From Candidatus Acidiferrales bacterium (lineage in GTDB: Bacteria > Bacteroidota > Ignavibacteria > Kryptoniales > JAKASW01), in assembly GCA_035515795.1 (NCBI GenBank), contig DATJAY010000002.1, positions 186,001-250,000 of the forward strand: DNA of 64,000 nt, in the 5' to 3' direction. Positions 27,244-37,157 of this stretch are shown one piece after another. The stretch's first letter is position 1, and every line of letters begins with the position of its first letter. The notes beneath the pieces are model-generated. The model saw nothing but the letters and a program-made list of their open reading frames with translations. It was not told the origin of the DNA and did not search any database. A program made the translations under genes and the position numbers.

Positions 27244-28303
27244 AAAGAACAGCTTCAAGGTTTTTCTTGTAATTATAATTCTTTTGTCGGCATTGTGGGC
27301 GCTTTCATTTCTCGGGGGCGTATTTGCCCTTCTTCTTTTGTCGATATTGATGACTTTTCTTCTTTCGCCGATTGTCGAACTCCTGGAGACGAAAGGGATC
27401 CGGCGTATCTACGGGATTCTCATGATTTATTCTGTAATTGGTGTCGTGGTGGCCGGATTGCTATATACATTTCTGCCGCCGCTGTTCAATCAGATTGTCA
27501 GCCTGAAAGAGGCGATAGGGTCTCCCGACTTCACGCGGAAGTTAAGTGCAATTCAGTCGGAAATTCAGAGTAAAATTTCTTTCATTGATTTCGGGAACAT
27601 CTCAGAGAAGATAAATGGTGCAGTGGTACAGTTGACGAGCAAGTGGTTTACAATATTGACAAGCGTCGGTTCGTTTTTGATGTTGCTGATAATTGTTCCA
27701 TTTGTTTCTTTTTTTCTCCTTAAGGACGGTGAATTTATCATTCAGAAATTTATCGCCCTTGTCCCGAATAGGTATTTCGAGATGAGCCTGAACGTTGTTC
27801 ACAAAATCGGCATCCAGCTTGGCAAATATATTCGCGCATGGTTCACCGAAGCTGCGATCGTCGGGATATTGTCCATAGTTGGTTTGCTGGTCATGGGCGT
27901 TAAGTACGCCGTTATCATCGGTGTAGCGGCAGGGATCGCGAATTTGATTCCGTACCTCGGGCCGATTGTCGGTGCAGTTCCGGCTATTGTGGTCTCCTTC
28001 GTACAGATGGGGAATCTCAATATGGTATTGCCGATCGTCGGACTTTTTGCAGGGATAAGAATTATCGACGACATAATCATCGTGCCAACCGTGTATTCGC
28101 ACGGCGCCGAGATGCATCCTCTGACGATTGTTTTATTGGTTCTGATAGCGGCCGAGCTGGAAGGAATTGCAGGGATGGTATTGGCTATGCCGCTTTATAC
28201 AGTGTTCAAAGTTATAGCAAAGGAAACGTATTGGGGACTTACTTCATACAGAATTACAAAATCCGGGACGAACGCTGAGACGGTCTTGAAGTTATCGAAG
28301 TAA
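27227..28303 (+). CDS. AI-2E/PerM (UPF0118) family membrane transporter
   Basis: This polytopic inner-membrane protein of 358 residues has the family arrangement: two N-terminal helices (VFLVIIILLSALWALSFL and later ILMTFLLSPIVELLE), a middle soluble stretch, and five or so C-terminal helices with the conserved PFVSFFLLKDGE segment, GVAAGIANLIPYLGPIVGAV and LAMPLYTVFKVI. Characterised relatives export autoinducer-2 or act as Na+/H+ antiporters; which applies is unknown. GTG 27227 has GGAG at 6 nt and overlaps recX, so the transporter is probably co-expressed with it by location, without an evident functional link. Confidence 0.9.
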   Translation: MQTIFRKNSFKVFLVIIILLSALWALSFLGGVFALLLLSILMTFLLSPIVELLETKGIRRIYGILMIYSVIGVVVAGLLYTFLPPLFNQIVSLKEAIGSPDFTRKLSAIQSEIQSKISFIDFGNISEKINGAVVQLTSKWFTILTSVGSFLMLLIIVPFVSFFLLKDGEFIIQKFIALVPNRYFEMSLNVVHKIGIQLGKYIRAWFTEAAIVGILSIVGLLVMGVKYAVIIGVAAGIANLIPYLGPIVGAVPAIVVSFVQMGNLNMVLPIVGLFAGIRIIDDIIIVPTVYSHGAEMHPLTIVLLVLIAAELEGIAGMVLAMPLYTVFKVIAKETYWGLTSYRITKSGTNAETVLKLSK

Positions 28304-28376
28304 GTTGCAGCTTCCGATTAATCTTATTTAGTTTACAGTTGTGATTTGCGCGCGCGGAAAAAGCTCAGAGCGGCTA

Positions 28377-28405
28377 TTGACATTGGCAGACATCCCGATT
28401 AAATT
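28377..28405 (+). promoter_or_regulatory. Candidate sigma-70-like promoter before the TonB receptor
   Basis: TTGACA at 28377-28382 is a perfect -35 hexamer, followed after 17 bases by TAAATT (28400-28405), a 4-of-6 match to the -10 consensus. The flanks carry ATTGAC (28376-28381) and GTCAAT (28409-28414) as inverted arms, which could be an operator. It reads toward the TonB-dependent receptor operon. FCB-group organisms may use different promoter motifs, so this is only a candidate. Confidence 0.35.
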
Positions 28406-28489
28406 AGGGTCAATGTTAGCGGTAACAATTCAGAGTGACAAAGATTCTTAAAACAATTGCCGAAGAAGTATAAAAAGTAGTAGAGTAGG

Positions 28490-28502
28490 TTACTTCGTAA
28501 CG
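28490..28502. repeat. Short perfect palindrome in the leader
   Basis: GTTAC-TTC-GTAAC forms a 5-bp stem over a 3-nt loop within the long leader of the TonB receptor operon. It is not followed by a T run, so it is not a simple terminator. It may be part of a larger RNA fold or a protein-binding site. Confidence 0.4.
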
Positions 28503-28787
28503 GTGCAGGTTTAGCGAGCTTGGTAGTTTCTTCGTAAAGTTTTTTTGCTGTAAATATCCGAGATTAGATATTAGCAAGTGTTGCATGCGAGAAGTAACCG
28601 CAGTACAAAAAATCTAAGGAGTAAGCAAAGGTAGAAAAATGCTACTGATTTTTGCGGGGCTGCGTGGGAGAAGCGGCCGCGAGCGGAATCGAATTCTAAG
28701 TTTCTTTAGTTGTCAGATAACGGGGCAAAAGATAATCACTGGTTTTAAATGTTATAGGTCTATCTAATTTTAAAGGAGAAGCTAGAC

Positions 28788-31700
28788 ATGAAACAATTAC
28801 ACAGGTTGGTAGTTCCTTGGTTGTTTTTAACCGTCTTACTTCCGGCAACGACATTTGCCGGAACAACCGGAAAGATTGCGGGGACGATAACGGATAAAAC
28901 AACCAGCGAGGCTTTACCCGGCGTCAACGTCCTCGTGATGGGAACATCCTTGGGAGCTTCAACAGACTTGAATGGTCAATACACAGTTTTGGAAGTCTTG
29001 CCCGGGACATACAAGTTACAGATTTCTATGGTTGGGTATAAAAAGGTCGTTGTAGAAGACGTCGTCGTCCATATCGATCAAACCGCACATGTGGACGTAG
29101 CTTTGGAGCCTGAGGCGGTTCAGGCCGGGGAAGTTATTGTCACAGCGCAACAGCGGCTCATAAAGCCTGACGTGGCTACAAGCGTTTCTTCTTATACAGG
29201 GAACCAGGCCCAGCAACTGCCGGCGGTAAATATCGTCAGTATTCTCGGTCTGCAGGCGGGCGTCCAGGGCGGATGGGAAGGACCTCTGGGCGGGGCTTCT
29301 GCGCCGTCATACTACACTCAAAACTATACCACGGGGAGCGTTTCCGTGGGCGGCGGAATAAGCATCCGCGGTGGCGGCGGTGACCAAATTCTTTTCAACG
29401 TGGATGGCGCCACTTTGAGAGACCCGAGGAACAACGAACCCGAGACAAGGATCGCGATGAGCGATGTGAAAGAAGTCTCCGTGGAACGCGGCGGCTTTAA
29501 TGCCGAATATGGGCAGGTACGATCTGGAATCGTAAATGTCGTCACGCGCGAGGGAAGCAAATCCGACTACTCCGGCAGATTTGAGGTACGGCTCGCTCCT
29601 CCACAACCGAAATACTGGCTTGCCCCGGGAGTTTACGATATAAACAATCCGATGTCCGCCGCCTTGCGTCCGTATTTTGACCCGGCCGTCGCTTGGACCG
29701 GGACGACAAACGGAAACTGGGATGCGTATACTCAGCAGGAGTATCCGAGCTTCAGCGGGTGGGATAAAGTTGCGCAGACAATGAATGCGGAGGGCTACAA
29801 TTTGACTCCCGCAGAATGCCAGAGAGCTTTCGAATACGAAATCAGAAAGCAGCAGATCAACAACCAACCTGATTACAATATCGACGCTGGATTTGGCGGC
29901 CCGGTTCCTGTGGTCAGCGACGCACTGGGCGGGCTGAGATTCTTTGCCTCTTATCGCAGCAATAGATCAATGCTTGTGTGGCCGCTATCGAGGCCCGATT
30001 ATAAAGACTATGACGGCACGTTCCAGCTTAATTCAGACATTTCCCCGACGATGAAATTGCAGCTCAACGGCCTATACGGCGAGACGTTCACCGAGAGAAA
30101 CAACTGGGATACCAACCTGGGAGCCTATTTCTATCCTCAGTCGGCCTCCGATGTTGCAGGGATTGTCGGCTCCAATGACGGGAGTTTTAATCCATTTCTT
30201 CTTTATTCTAACTATGCTTTTTGTCTTACCGATATCTGGCATCGTAATCTTTCTGCGAAGTTTACTCACACTTTGAACGCGAACACATATTATGAAGTTT
30301 TGTTGCAGAACTATACCGTGCATTACAACACTCGTCCCGCTGCATTGAGAGATACATCGGCAAAGGTTGAAGTCGTTCCGGGTTTCTACGAGGATTCCAA
30401 CCCGTTTGGATACTGGCCGGATAACAACTTTGCAAATGTTATCATCAACGGCGGTTCGTTTTACGCAATGACGCGCGATCATAGCTTCGTAAGCACGACA
30501 AGTTTGAAGGCAGATCTGACGAGTCAGGTTAATTTTGAGAACTTGGTTAAAGCCGGAATAGAATTCGACTATAACGATCTGCACTTCGATTACGGTATAA
30601 TAAATTCTCAGCAGGGTCAAAATGTTTATTCCTCTCGGACACTCCTGGATGTCTTCCCTTATCGCGGGGCGGCTTATGCTCAAGATAAATTAGAGACGAA
30701 AGAGTTCACGATGAATGCGGGCTTGCGTCTGGATCTAAGCGACGCAAATTATCACTGGTGGGACATCAATCCATTCAGCACCGCCGGTTCAATATTTTTC
30801 CAGCCGCCCGACAGTGCAACGCTTGCCAATGCCAAATTCGGGTCAACTCCGTCGAAGATGCAATTGGATTTGAGTCCTAGGCTCGGGATATCGCATCCGA
30901 TTTCCGAAAATGCAAAGCTGTTTTTCAACTACGGCTGGTTCAGAGAGCTGCCTCAGTACGAGACCATTTTCCGTGTGAGCCGCGACGAGAATGATAAGAT
31001 GGCAGCGTACGGAAACCCCAACCTCATTCTCGCAAAAACTGTCTCGTACGAGTTAGGTGTTGACTTCTCGCTTGGCGAAGAGTATCTGCTTCAAGGAGCA
31101 GCATACTACAACGATGTCAGCGATCAGCAAGATGCCGTACAATATGTAGCAACTTCAGGGGTCAGTTACTTTGCGACCTCCGCCAATAACTATGCAGATA
31201 ATAAGGGCTTCGAGATCACACTTCGCAAGACTACCGGGGACTGGGTGAATGGCTTTGTCAACTACACATATCAGGTGAACACTGCGGGTCATTTCAACGA
31301 AGCCAAGGTTACTAACAATGCTCAACAACAAACCATCTTCGACAACACCACGGAGAACAATTACCAGAATCGGCCGATTCCCGCACCGTTCGCAAGGGCA
31401 AATGTGAATTTCCTTAGTCCGGCTGATTTTGGCCCGGATATAATCGGCAATCATATTTTTGGTGATTGGATGCTGAACATCGTCGTCGATTGGCAGGCCG
31501 GATACTGGACGACATGGAATCCCAATAATCCTAATATCTCGTATAACGTTCAGGCGGTCGATTACTTCAACACTCACCTCAGACTGCAGAAGACCCTCAC
31601 CTTTGGGCGGATGAATTTCCAGTTGTTCATGGATGTGGATAATGTGTTCAATACCCTCAGACTCTGGGATACCGGCGACGAGAATTATTTGTTGTCCCTG

Positions 31701-32099
31701 CATTTGCCGCCGAGTACCGCGTATGCCAACATTCCTGGAAGTGATAGAGTCGGAGACTACAGGAAGCCGGGAGTTAACTGGCAGCCGATGGTGGAGCAGA
31801 ATGTTGATGCGACCTCATCGCCGATAATGGATCCCACTCAATTGAATAATGGGAATTCCATTGCAATGTATTACAACGCCGTCACCGGAAAGTACTGGTG
31901 GTACGGCCCGCACGGCTACGCCGCTTCACAGGAACCCGGGCAGGATGTAAATGGATGGTGGCAGGTTCCTCAGTCGAAAGTCAATCAGGTCGTTTCGGAC
32001 AAAGCGTATATTCAGATGCCGAAAGAGTCGACGTTCTGGTTCCTTGATCCGCGGACTTTCTACTTTGGCCTGACATTTTCGTTCAATTTGTCAGACTAA
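28788..32099 (+). CDS. TonB-dependent receptor with carboxypeptidase-regulatory-like N-domain
   Basis: This outer-membrane import channel of 1103 residues is powered by TonB. After a signal peptide (to about residue 24), a CarboxypepD_reg-like domain (about 28-110) begins KIAGTITDKTTSEALPGVNV. A plug domain follows, with VGGGISIRGGGGDQILFNVD and VSVERGGFNAEYGQVRSG, and then a large barrel ending FYFGLTFSFNLSD with the terminal aromatic pattern. Arrangement is like OAR/CirA-type or SusC-like receptors. The start has AAAGGAG 8 nt upstream. It heads a plus-strand locus with a secreted protein, PorV-like barrel, lipoprotein and glycoside hydrolases, so a glycan-derived oligosaccharide is the likely substrate, though no SusD partner is visible. 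Confidence 0.92.
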   Translation: MKQLHRLVVPWLFLTVLLPATTFAGTTGKIAGTITDKTTSEALPGVNVLVMGTSLGASTDLNGQYTVLEVLPGTYKLQISMVGYKKVVVEDVVVHIDQTAHVDVALEPEAVQAGEVIVTAQQRLIKPDVATSVSSYTGNQAQQLPAVNIVSILGLQAGVQGGWEGPLGGASAPSYYTQNYTTGSVSVGGGISIRGGGGDQILFNVDGATLRDPRNNEPETRIAMSDVKEVSVERGGFNAEYGQVRSGIVNVVTREGSKSDYSGRFEVRLAPPQPKYWLAPGVYDINNPMSAALRPYFDPAVAWTGTTNGNWDAYTQQEYPSFSGWDKVAQTMNAEGYNLTPAECQRAFEYEIRKQQINNQPDYNIDAGFGGPVPVVSDALGGLRFFASYRSNRSMLVWPLSRPDYKDYDGTFQLNSDISPTMKLQLNGLYGETFTERNNWDTNLGAYFYPQSASDVAGIVGSNDGSFNPFLLYSNYAFCLTDIWHRNLSAKFTHTLNANTYYEVLLQNYTVHYNTRPAALRDTSAKVEVVPGFYEDSNPFGYWPDNNFANVIINGGSFYAMTRDHSFVSTTSLKADLTSQVNFENLVKAGIEFDYNDLHFDYGIINSQQGQNVYSSRTLLDVFPYRGAAYAQDKLETKEFTMNAGLRLDLSDANYHWWDINPFSTAGSIFFQPPDSATLANAKFGSTPSKMQLDLSPRLGISHPISENAKLFFNYGWFRELPQYETIFRVSRDENDKMAAYGNPNLILAKTVSYELGVDFSLGEEYLLQGAAYYNDVSDQQDAVQYVATSGVSYFATSANNYADNKGFEITLRKTTGDWVNGFVNYTYQVNTAGHFNEAKVTNNAQQQTIFDNTTENNYQNRPIPAPFARANVNFLSPADFGPDIIGNHIFGDWMLNIVVDWQAGYWTTWNPNNPNISYNVQAVDYFNTHLRLQKTLTFGRMNFQLFMDVDNVFNTLRLWDTGDENYLLSLHLPPSTAYANIPGSDRVGDYRKPGVNWQPMVEQNVDATSSPIMDPTQLNNGNSIAMYYNAVTGKYWWYGPHGYAASQEPGQDVNGWWQVPQSKVNQVVSDKAYIQMPKESTFWFLDPRTFYFGLTFSFNLSD

Positions 32100-32124
32100 C
32101 AAAAAGAAAAGAGGAATTTTTATA

Positions 32125-34779
32125 ATGAAATATCGAGCAATAAGAACCAGCGAAGGTTCCATGAGCGGGAAAAAACCGATTTTCCTTTTTATTGCAGCTT
32201 TCTTGTGTTTAGGTACTTTTGAAGTTTCGTTCGCGCAACAAGTCAAATGGCTCAGCGTAAGCGATCTATTGTCTCCGATAAATAATATCGGGATGAATTA
32301 CGAGGGTGAGTATGGCGCTCTCACGCAGGGCAATTTTGGAAACTCCTTTACGTGGCCTGCTCAATTCGGTTACGGATTCAATGACCAGGACATGTTGAGA
32401 ATGGAAGGAATGTGGATCGGCGTCAAAGATTACAACGACCCCCTTCTGGGTAAGCTTCTGAGTCCCAAGGTGGTTGGATCCGGGCCGCGGGATGGTGCGG
32501 ATCGGACCAATCAGATCTTCCCTGTTCAGTTTAAGCTCATTGGAAAGGAGCCGCATCCTAACGTGACGGTGATTAATGGCGGCAATGTTGCAGATGGGTC
32601 ATTTCAGACCGCGTATGACCAGGTGGACCAGTACGATCCCACCATGGCACCCGACCGTATGATAATAGTGCAATTCAACACCTCAGTCGGGATTACCGTA
32701 ACCAGGAAGGTAATGGTTTTTGGTGACAACACCGATGGTCAATATTTTATCAACGACTGGACTTTCAAGAACACCGGTATTTACGATGCCGCAGGTGATG
32801 TCAATGCCCAGACGCTCGATACTGTTTGGGTCTATTTCATTTACCGTTATGCTTTCGCAGGGGAAGGTAACGGAGCACCGTCCGAACCCATCGGAGGAGT
32901 TCAGGGTACCGGTTCCTGGGCATCATTCCAGTCCACGTGGGGGGAGAGCACTTTGAACCATGATTTCGGTGACTACGGCGTGGGGTCTCAGCTTTTTAAC
33001 GATGCTTCATCTCCTCTTTATCACATGAGGGGGTTCTATTCTTATTACGGTCCAGACAAGAACAGGACCTCACTTAAAGGCAGTATATATGATGAAGACT
33101 GGGGATGCCCGGCACAAAACTGGGATGGGCGGATGTGTTCATGGAAATTTGCAGGGAATGTAACTCTTCATGCCGATAAGGCAGTTGGCGATACGTCCGA
33201 TGATATTTCCCAGCCTGCAACTACCTGGTTTATTTCCTCGGACCTCGATCCCGACATCAAGAATTATATTAATCAATACGATGCGGTAGGAATGGCGGAC
33301 CGTTGGACAGACATTACTGAGGGGCATTCGCCGATACCTCACGATTCGAGCATGATAGCCGTTGTCGGTGGTGCAACACCTCTTCAGGGTAATTACCCCG
33401 TCGGACGAAGGAACAGCGGTGGTGGTACGAGTCAAGAGCAGGGATTTGGTCCCTATGCAAGCCTGGCACCGGGAGACAGCATTCATATAGTTTATGCTCA
33501 AGGAGGGGGCGGTATATCTCGTGAGAAAAATCTTGAGGTTGGCGCGAACTGGTTACAGTATTACAACGGAACGGGGACGCCCGATCTGATCATGCCTGAC
33601 GGATCGTCTGCGCCAAAAACTCTCGATGGTGCGAACGCTTACAAGAGGGCGTGGGTACTCACGGGAAAGGATTCTATTATAAAGATTTATCGGGAAGCAA
33701 TGAACAATTATGCATCGGGTTACAGGGCACCCCAGCCGCCGCAGCCTCCATCGAATTTTATCGTGAGCGGATTGGGTGATCGGATCAATTTGCAGTGGTC
33801 TGAAGAAGCTGAAAAGGATCCGCATTTTAACGGCTACGTTATCTATCGTTCATTAAATACTTCTATGAACCCGCTTGCAAGGTATGACAAGGTCTTTGAG
33901 TGCAGCAAGAACAATCTTCCCAGCGATGTCTCAGGCAACCGTAGCTGGGACGATGATGCAGCCAACGATCCTAACCCGCCGGGAAGAGGATTTGATTACT
34001 ACTATTATTTACAGACGAAGGATGATGGTACACAGAGGGATATCAATGGGAATCCGGTTGGAGTGCTTTACAGCAGCCTTGAGTGGACGATAACAGTTCT
34101 GCCGGCTTCATTGCAGCGCCCGCCGATTCCAGCTGGACCGCTGCCTTTTACATTCTCCACCATGAAATGGATAGCAATGAATAGCCAAGGAACATGGACT
34201 ACGGGAATGAAGTACGGCAGAAATGATTCCCTTGATGTGTCGGACTGGGTGAAATATAACAATGTAGATTATGTTTTTGTTCATGTGAATTCATCGGGTG
34301 TTGGAGATTCATTGACGAGCGCGGACTCTACGAATCCTGCCGCTGCCGATACGATTTGGAGAAAAGTCAACGTGACAGGAAAAACATGGGTAAGTGGAGC
34401 CGGATATAAGGCTTATGACGCTGTACTCGAGAATGGGTTAAATTACTTTACACCGTTTCAAATTTCTGCCGGTTTGGGATTGGATCTCGTCCGTGTTGTT
34501 CCAAATCCATATGACAGCCGCGCACGGTCCTATCAGTACGGCTCCCAGCCTGAAGTGCAAGATAAAATCAGTTTCTTTGGCCTGCCTGCTGTTTGCAAGC
34601 TGAAAATCTTCACGGAGCGTGGAGATTTGATATACACGATTGACCACAAAGGCACCGGTGATGAGAAGTGGTATTGCCGAACTTCAGCGGGTCAAATCGT
34701 TGCCAGCGGGATTTACATACTGGCAGTGGAAGAACCCAATGGGCCAAAGATCTTTCGCAAATTTGTCATTATCAGGTAA
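32125..34779 (+). CDS. Large secreted protein with FN3-like domain and divergent sorting-type C-terminus
   Basis: I do not recognise the main body of this protein. It has 884 residues with a signal peptide (hydrophobic FLFIAAFLCLGTF, cleavage after EVSFA). An aromatic, Gly-rich body follows, containing FGDNTDGQYFINDWTFKNTG. A fibronectin-III-like domain at about 535-625 has PPSNFIVSGLGDRINLQW and GYVIYRS. The last 90 residues start LVRVVPNPYDSRA and end FRKFVIIR, resembling the T9SS sorting fold with VVPNPY in place of YPNPFNP. GAGG lies about 10 nt upstream. It sits directly after the TonB receptor, the position SusD takes in polysaccharide loci, so it may be the glycan-binding partner; that is inference. 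Confidence 0.8.
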   Translation: MKYRAIRTSEGSMSGKKPIFLFIAAFLCLGTFEVSFAQQVKWLSVSDLLSPINNIGMNYEGEYGALTQGNFGNSFTWPAQFGYGFNDQDMLRMEGMWIGVKDYNDPLLGKLLSPKVVGSGPRDGADRTNQIFPVQFKLIGKEPHPNVTVINGGNVADGSFQTAYDQVDQYDPTMAPDRMIIVQFNTSVGITVTRKVMVFGDNTDGQYFINDWTFKNTGIYDAAGDVNAQTLDTVWVYFIYRYAFAGEGNGAPSEPIGGVQGTGSWASFQSTWGESTLNHDFGDYGVGSQLFNDASSPLYHMRGFYSYYGPDKNRTSLKGSIYDEDWGCPAQNWDGRMCSWKFAGNVTLHADKAVGDTSDDISQPATTWFISSDLDPDIKNYINQYDAVGMADRWTDITEGHSPIPHDSSMIAVVGGATPLQGNYPVGRRNSGGGTSQEQGFGPYASLAPGDSIHIVYAQGGGGISREKNLEVGANWLQYYNGTGTPDLIMPDGSSAPKTLDGANAYKRAWVLTGKDSIIKIYREAMNNYASGYRAPQPPQPPSNFIVSGLGDRINLQWSEEAEKDPHFNGYVIYRSLNTSMNPLARYDKVFECSKNNLPSDVSGNRSWDDDAANDPNPPGRGFDYYYYLQTKDDGTQRDINGNPVGVLYSSLEWTITVLPASLQRPPIPAGPLPFTFSTMKWIAMNSQGTWTTGMKYGRNDSLDVSDWVKYNNVDYVFVHVNSSGVGDSLTSADSTNPAAADTIWRKVNVTGKTWVSGAGYKAYDAVLENGLNYFTPFQISAGLGLDLVRVVPNPYDSRARSYQYGSQPEVQDKISFFGLPAVCKLKIFTERGDLIYTIDHKGTGDEKWYCRTSAGQIVASGIYILAVEEPNGPKIFRKFVIIR

Positions 34780-34790
34780 GGAGACATTAG

Positions 34791-35807
34791 ATGAAGAAGA
34801 AGATAAATTTTCTTGCGGCGGCTCTGCTTCTGAGTTCATTCACGGTTCCGGGTTTTGCACAGCAGAAATTAGCGCAGAGCGGATTTCAGTTCTTGAGCGT
34901 GGTCTCGGATGCTCACGGTGCTGCCATGGCTGATGCCATGACGAGTCTTCCATTAGGTTCGAGCTCACTATTTTTCAATCCTGCCGGGATGACAGGCTTG
35001 AACGGCGTCGTGGACTTATCTGGCAGCACGAATAAGTGGATAGCCGGTATCACTCATAATACTTTTAGCCTCGAAGTCAATCCGGCCAACGGCCGGTACG
35101 GGGTTATCGGTTTCAGTTTGCAGTATGTCAATTATGGGGATATTTATGAAACGATTGTGGGTCAAGGTCCTCAGGGCTACGAGGATCTCGGCATTTACCA
35201 TTTGACCGCTTACGCTGCCGGCCTAGGTTATGCGAAACAGTTGACCGAGCAGTTCAGCCTTGGAGGCCAGATAAAGTTGATACATCAAGACCTAGGTCCA
35301 AGCACAATTCCTTTGCCTGGCGGCACCGGTAACGACACAAGCCAGACTGCCTCAAATAAGTTATCGCCCATTGTGTTTGATTTCGGCACGCAATTCAAAA
35401 CCGGTGTTAAGAGCCTCGTGTTCGGAATGTCAGTGAGGAATTTTTCTCAGCAGGTGAAATATGTCGATGAAGGTTTCCAGGCCCCGCTGGCGTTCTCTCT
35501 CGGAATATCGATGAATCTTTTGGACTTGGCAAAATCGCTTCCGTTCAATCAATCGCTTCTCATGAGCCTAGATGCCAGCCATTATACTGATCGCCCTGAG
35601 GAAGTCAACGTCGGGCTAGATTACTGTCTGCTCGACATGTTATCTCTGCGCGCAGGTTACACTTCCGGAAACGCTGTTAACGATGAAGGGAATGGACTTT
35701 CATACGGAGTGGGTTTCTCGAAGTTCGGACTTTCCATCGACTACGCCTACACACCTTTCGGTGATTTCGGAAACATACAGCGATTCACTGTCCGGTTCTC
35801 AAGGTAA
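34791..35807 (+). CDS. PorV/PorQ-family outer-membrane beta-barrel protein
   Basis: This predicted outer-membrane barrel of 338 residues has a signal peptide (to about residue 24, SFTVPGFAQ), then the family N-terminus FLSVVSDAHGAAMADAMTSL and LFFNPAGMTGLNG, repeated amphipathic strands, and the terminal strand QRFTVRFSR. AAGGAG precedes the start, which lies 11 nt after the 884-residue secreted protein. Family members include the T9SS shuttle PorV. Its genomic pairing with a sorting-type cargo is repeated at 9.6-13.0 kb, so a dedicated partner role is plausible. No enzyme activity is expected. Confidence 0.83.
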   Translation: MKKKINFLAAALLLSSFTVPGFAQQKLAQSGFQFLSVVSDAHGAAMADAMTSLPLGSSSLFFNPAGMTGLNGVVDLSGSTNKWIAGITHNTFSLEVNPANGRYGVIGFSLQYVNYGDIYETIVGQGPQGYEDLGIYHLTAYAAGLGYAKQLTEQFSLGGQIKLIHQDLGPSTIPLPGGTGNDTSQTASNKLSPIVFDFGTQFKTGVKSLVFGMSVRNFSQQVKYVDEGFQAPLAFSLGISMNLLDLAKSLPFNQSLLMSLDASHYTDRPEEVNVGLDYCLLDMLSLRAGYTSGNAVNDEGNGLSYGVGFSKFGLSIDYAYTPFGDFGNIQRFTVRFSR

Positions 35808-35822
35808 AAGGAGAAAGAAAAC

Positions 35823-37109
35823 ATGAAATTCCATCGTTATATATTATTTACATTTGCGTTTATTTTTGCCTCCTTAGCATTTGTTTCAGGATGCAAGTAC
35901 AATGTTACAACGCCTACATGGGATAAGCCTTACGCGGCGCTGGGAGCTGCGACGATTGTTTCTATAGATCCGTCAGCGGCTACCGGAGGCGTGAATACAA
36001 TTACAATCCGCGGACACAATTTTGTCATTGCAGCGACAGACACATTTGCCTCCGACACCACAATAGTGTATTTCAGTGTCGGCAGTGTTGGCGGCAAAAA
36101 TTTTTCTCTGTCTCAGGCTGATGTCATTTCGATGGATTCCACGACGATAGTGGTGCGTCGTCCCAATCTTGTGAGTGACTCGATTACCATAGAAGTGGAG
36201 CCGCATAATGGCACCGTGGCGAAGCATGGACCATATCAAATAACAAATGTTACTTCGCAGTACGGCGGTCTTCTGCAAAACGTCCCCTTGGGTGGAATCG
36301 CGGCCGACAATCAGGGTCATGTGTTCGTTACGGAAAACTCGACCACCGGGTCCAGCCCGATGGGCATACATGAGATCACCTCTGCCACCGACAACATAGT
36401 AATAGGAACGGCCAATGGGACGCCATGGGGAGCTTGCGTGGGACCCGACAACAATTTATATGTGATGTCGGCAACCACCAGATGGATTGAGAAAGTGAAT
36501 CCATCGACTGATTCTGTGCAGCAGAAATGGGTGCAGCTGGCGAAACTTGCTAAATTTGGGGACTTCGACCAGGCTGGATATCTTTTTGCCGGATGGAACA
36601 AGACCGATCTCTATGTTATTCCTCCTTATGCCGCCGGAACCCTTAGCGCCCCGGCCGCTGTAGCAGGATATGCGTCCGATACAATACTTGCGGTGAAAGT
36701 CTATAATGGTGATGTCTATGTCGTATCTGCTCCCTCAGGTTCGCCGGGGAATGAAAAGGTCTGGAAGAATCATCTTACATCGGATAGCACGGTGGGTACA
36801 CGAGAGCTCGTGCTTGACATGAGTACGACGGCATTCGCTGCCGATCATATAACCGGCATCGCATTCTCCTCGAGCGGCGACCTGTATATCGCAACTTATT
36901 CGACCGATCCACTTCTCATCGACCCCGGCGCCGGATCAGATGGTACGAAAGTGGACAATATGTACAAAGGAATTCTCCCGACAGTTTGCAACGGGATTGC
37001 GTGGAGCAGCACATCCAATTATTTGTACATGATTGCCGGTGACGGTTCTAGCTCAAACAAATATATGGTATATCAAGTTGATATGGGGCAAGATGGCGGA
37101 GCACGATGA
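35823..37109 (+). CDS. IPT/TIG-domain lipoprotein with NHL-like propeller
   Basis: This predicted lipoprotein of 428 residues has a hydrophobic signal ending in the lipobox FVSGC near residue 24. An IPT/TIG Ig-like domain follows (about 38-125; IVSIDPSAATGGVNTITIRG). Then come several beta-propeller-like repeats with motifs such as GGIAADNQGHVFVTEN, GACVGPDNNLYVMS and GIAFSSSGDLYIATY, as in NHL or SMP-30-like folds. No enzyme residues are recognised. AAAGGAG lies just before the start, 15 nt after the PorV-like gene. IPT domains also occur in surface glycan-binding proteins (SGBPs) of Bacteroidetes loci, so a surface glycan-binding or scaffolding function is likely but not proven. Confidence 0.8.
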   Translation: MKFHRYILFTFAFIFASLAFVSGCKYNVTTPTWDKPYAALGAATIVSIDPSAATGGVNTITIRGHNFVIAATDTFASDTTIVYFSVGSVGGKNFSLSQADVISMDSTTIVVRRPNLVSDSITIEVEPHNGTVAKHGPYQITNVTSQYGGLLQNVPLGGIAADNQGHVFVTENSTTGSSPMGIHEITSATDNIVIGTANGTPWGACVGPDNNLYVMSATTRWIEKVNPSTDSVQQKWVQLAKLAKFGDFDQAGYLFAGWNKTDLYVIPPYAAGTLSAPAAVAGYASDTILAVKVYNGDVYVVSAPSGSPGNEKVWKNHLTSDSTVGTRELVLDMSTTAFAADHITGIAFSSSGDLYIATYSTDPLLIDPGAGSDGTKVDNMYKGILPTVCNGIAWSSTSNYLYMIAGDGSSSNKYMVYQVDMGQDGGAR

Positions 37110-37157
37110 TTTTTTGAAAGGATGATTCTTTCCTAACCAGTATAGAGATGTGATGCT

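Larger units (their letters stand above)
28304..28787 (+). other. Long untranslated leader upstream of the TonB receptor locus
   Basis: This 484-base region precedes the surface-carbohydrate locus. I see a sigma-70-like promoter candidate at 28377-28405, a perfect small palindrome GTTACTTCGTAAC at 28490-28502, and a 42-codon open frame at 28639-28767 with AAAGG 7 nt upstream. None of these is proven. If the promoter is right, the transcript would carry a 5' leader of about 370 nt, long enough for a regulatory RNA structure or a leader peptide. No known riboswitch was recognised. Confidence 0.5.
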
